Origin: Ichthyophis bannanicus
Lineage: Eukaryota; Chordata; Amphibia; Gymnophiona; Ichthyophiidae
Length of the DNA stretch: 64,000 bases
Assembly (NCBI GenBank): GCA_033557465.1
Contig: CM066048.1
Coordinates: forward strand, 17,336,305 to 17,400,304
Reading direction: 5' to 3'
Shown here: positions 63,700 through 64,000 of the stretch, piece after piece
Position numbering within the stretch: position 1 is the first letter of the stretch
Layout of the letters: each line of letters starts with the position of its first letter
Program-made: the position numbers and the translations under genes
Notes under the pieces: generated by a model
What the model saw: the letters and a program-made list of their open reading frames with translations, nothing else
Database searches by the model: none
What the model was told of the DNA's origin: nothing

Positions 63700-64000
63700 T
63701 AGGGGAGCAGCTAATCCACTTTGCTCACAGGTGGTGCCTCATCACCTCAGAGCCTGGGTGTTTCAGGTCATCCAAAGCGGATACACTTCGCCCAATTACC
63801 ACCTCTATATGCCCACGGGGAATACCCCATGGACCCATTGCACAAGAACCTAGCACAGGAAGAAGTCTCCATGCTGTTCTCCACTCTGGCCATAGAGCCA
63901 GTCCCCCGGCTCAGGTCTAATGGGACTTCTATTTCAGATACTTCCTGGTTCCCAAGATGACCAGCAGGTTCAGGCCAATCCTGGACTTGAAGAACCTCAA
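63700..64000 (+). pseudogene. DIRS-8 reverse transcriptase, start only
   Basis: It reads the DIRS RT leader (a FAHRW-type stretch near 63720, then scrambled text), FYFRYFLVPKMTSRF and RPILDLKNLN at the window edge. Frames change several times. Nothing can be said about the catalytic residues, which lie beyond 64000. Confidence 0.7.

Larger units (their letters stand above)
60474..64000 (+). mobile_element. DIRS-8: DIRS 5' part, cut by the window end
   Basis: Left terminal repeat (60474-60640), gag with two insertions (60867-62900), a foldback-like insertion (about 63080-63500), and the start of RT (63700-64000). The rest lies outside the window. By divergence it is an old copy, similar in age to DIRS-1. 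Confidence 0.82.

Overview
The window looks like intergenic DNA from a large, repeat-rich vertebrate genome. DIRS-type tyrosine-recombinase retrotransposons dominate it, together with CR1, L2, RTE/BovB-like, L1-like, Penelope-like, Tc1/mariner and CORE-SINE copies. DIRS abundance combined with long CR1 and L2 copies fits an amphibian. A caecilian is my best guess, but that is inference from repeat content. I found no host gene, exon set, tRNA or rRNA gene that I could defend. Element names (DIRS-1 to DIRS-8, CR1-A, CR1-B and so on) are local labels.

Layout. 52-6290 is DIRS-1 (+), decayed, with a small repeat in its gag and a 5'-truncated RTE copy in its recombinase gene. 6478-9078 is the 5' half of DIRS-2 (+). 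9079-24171 is one nearly full-length CR1 (CR1-A, minus strand) split into three coding blocks. One interruption is a second CR1 (CR1-B, 10228-12656). The other is an L1-like element (12991-20181) that itself carries DIRS-3 (14412-20016). 24172-39166 is a three-level nest: DIRS-4 (minus) is split by DIRS-5 (+), which is split by DIRS-6 (+). 39167-40500 holds CR1 and L2 pieces. About 40600-53360 is one RTE/BovB-like element broken up by DIRS-7, a CORE-SINE, an LTR-like 1.39 kb insertion and a second CR1-B. 53361-60473 is older sequence with L2, Tc1/mariner and Penelope-like pieces. 60474 to the end is the 5' part of DIRS-8, carrying a SINE and a foldback element.

The DIRS copies show the family layout: inverted terminal repeats, a gag-like ORF with an N-terminal Cys/His motif, RT-RNase H with a downstream methyltransferase-like stretch, an overlapping tyrosine recombinase ORF, and an internal complementary region that pairs with both ends. 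DIRS-3 is the most complete; its terminal repeats match exactly over about 137 bp and its recombinase ORF is open with all recognisable catalytic residues. DIRS-6 has a long open RT-RNase H ORF. All copies have lesions, so the region reads as layered insertions and not as a working operon-like system. Its main value is as a readable stratigraphy of retrotransposon activity.
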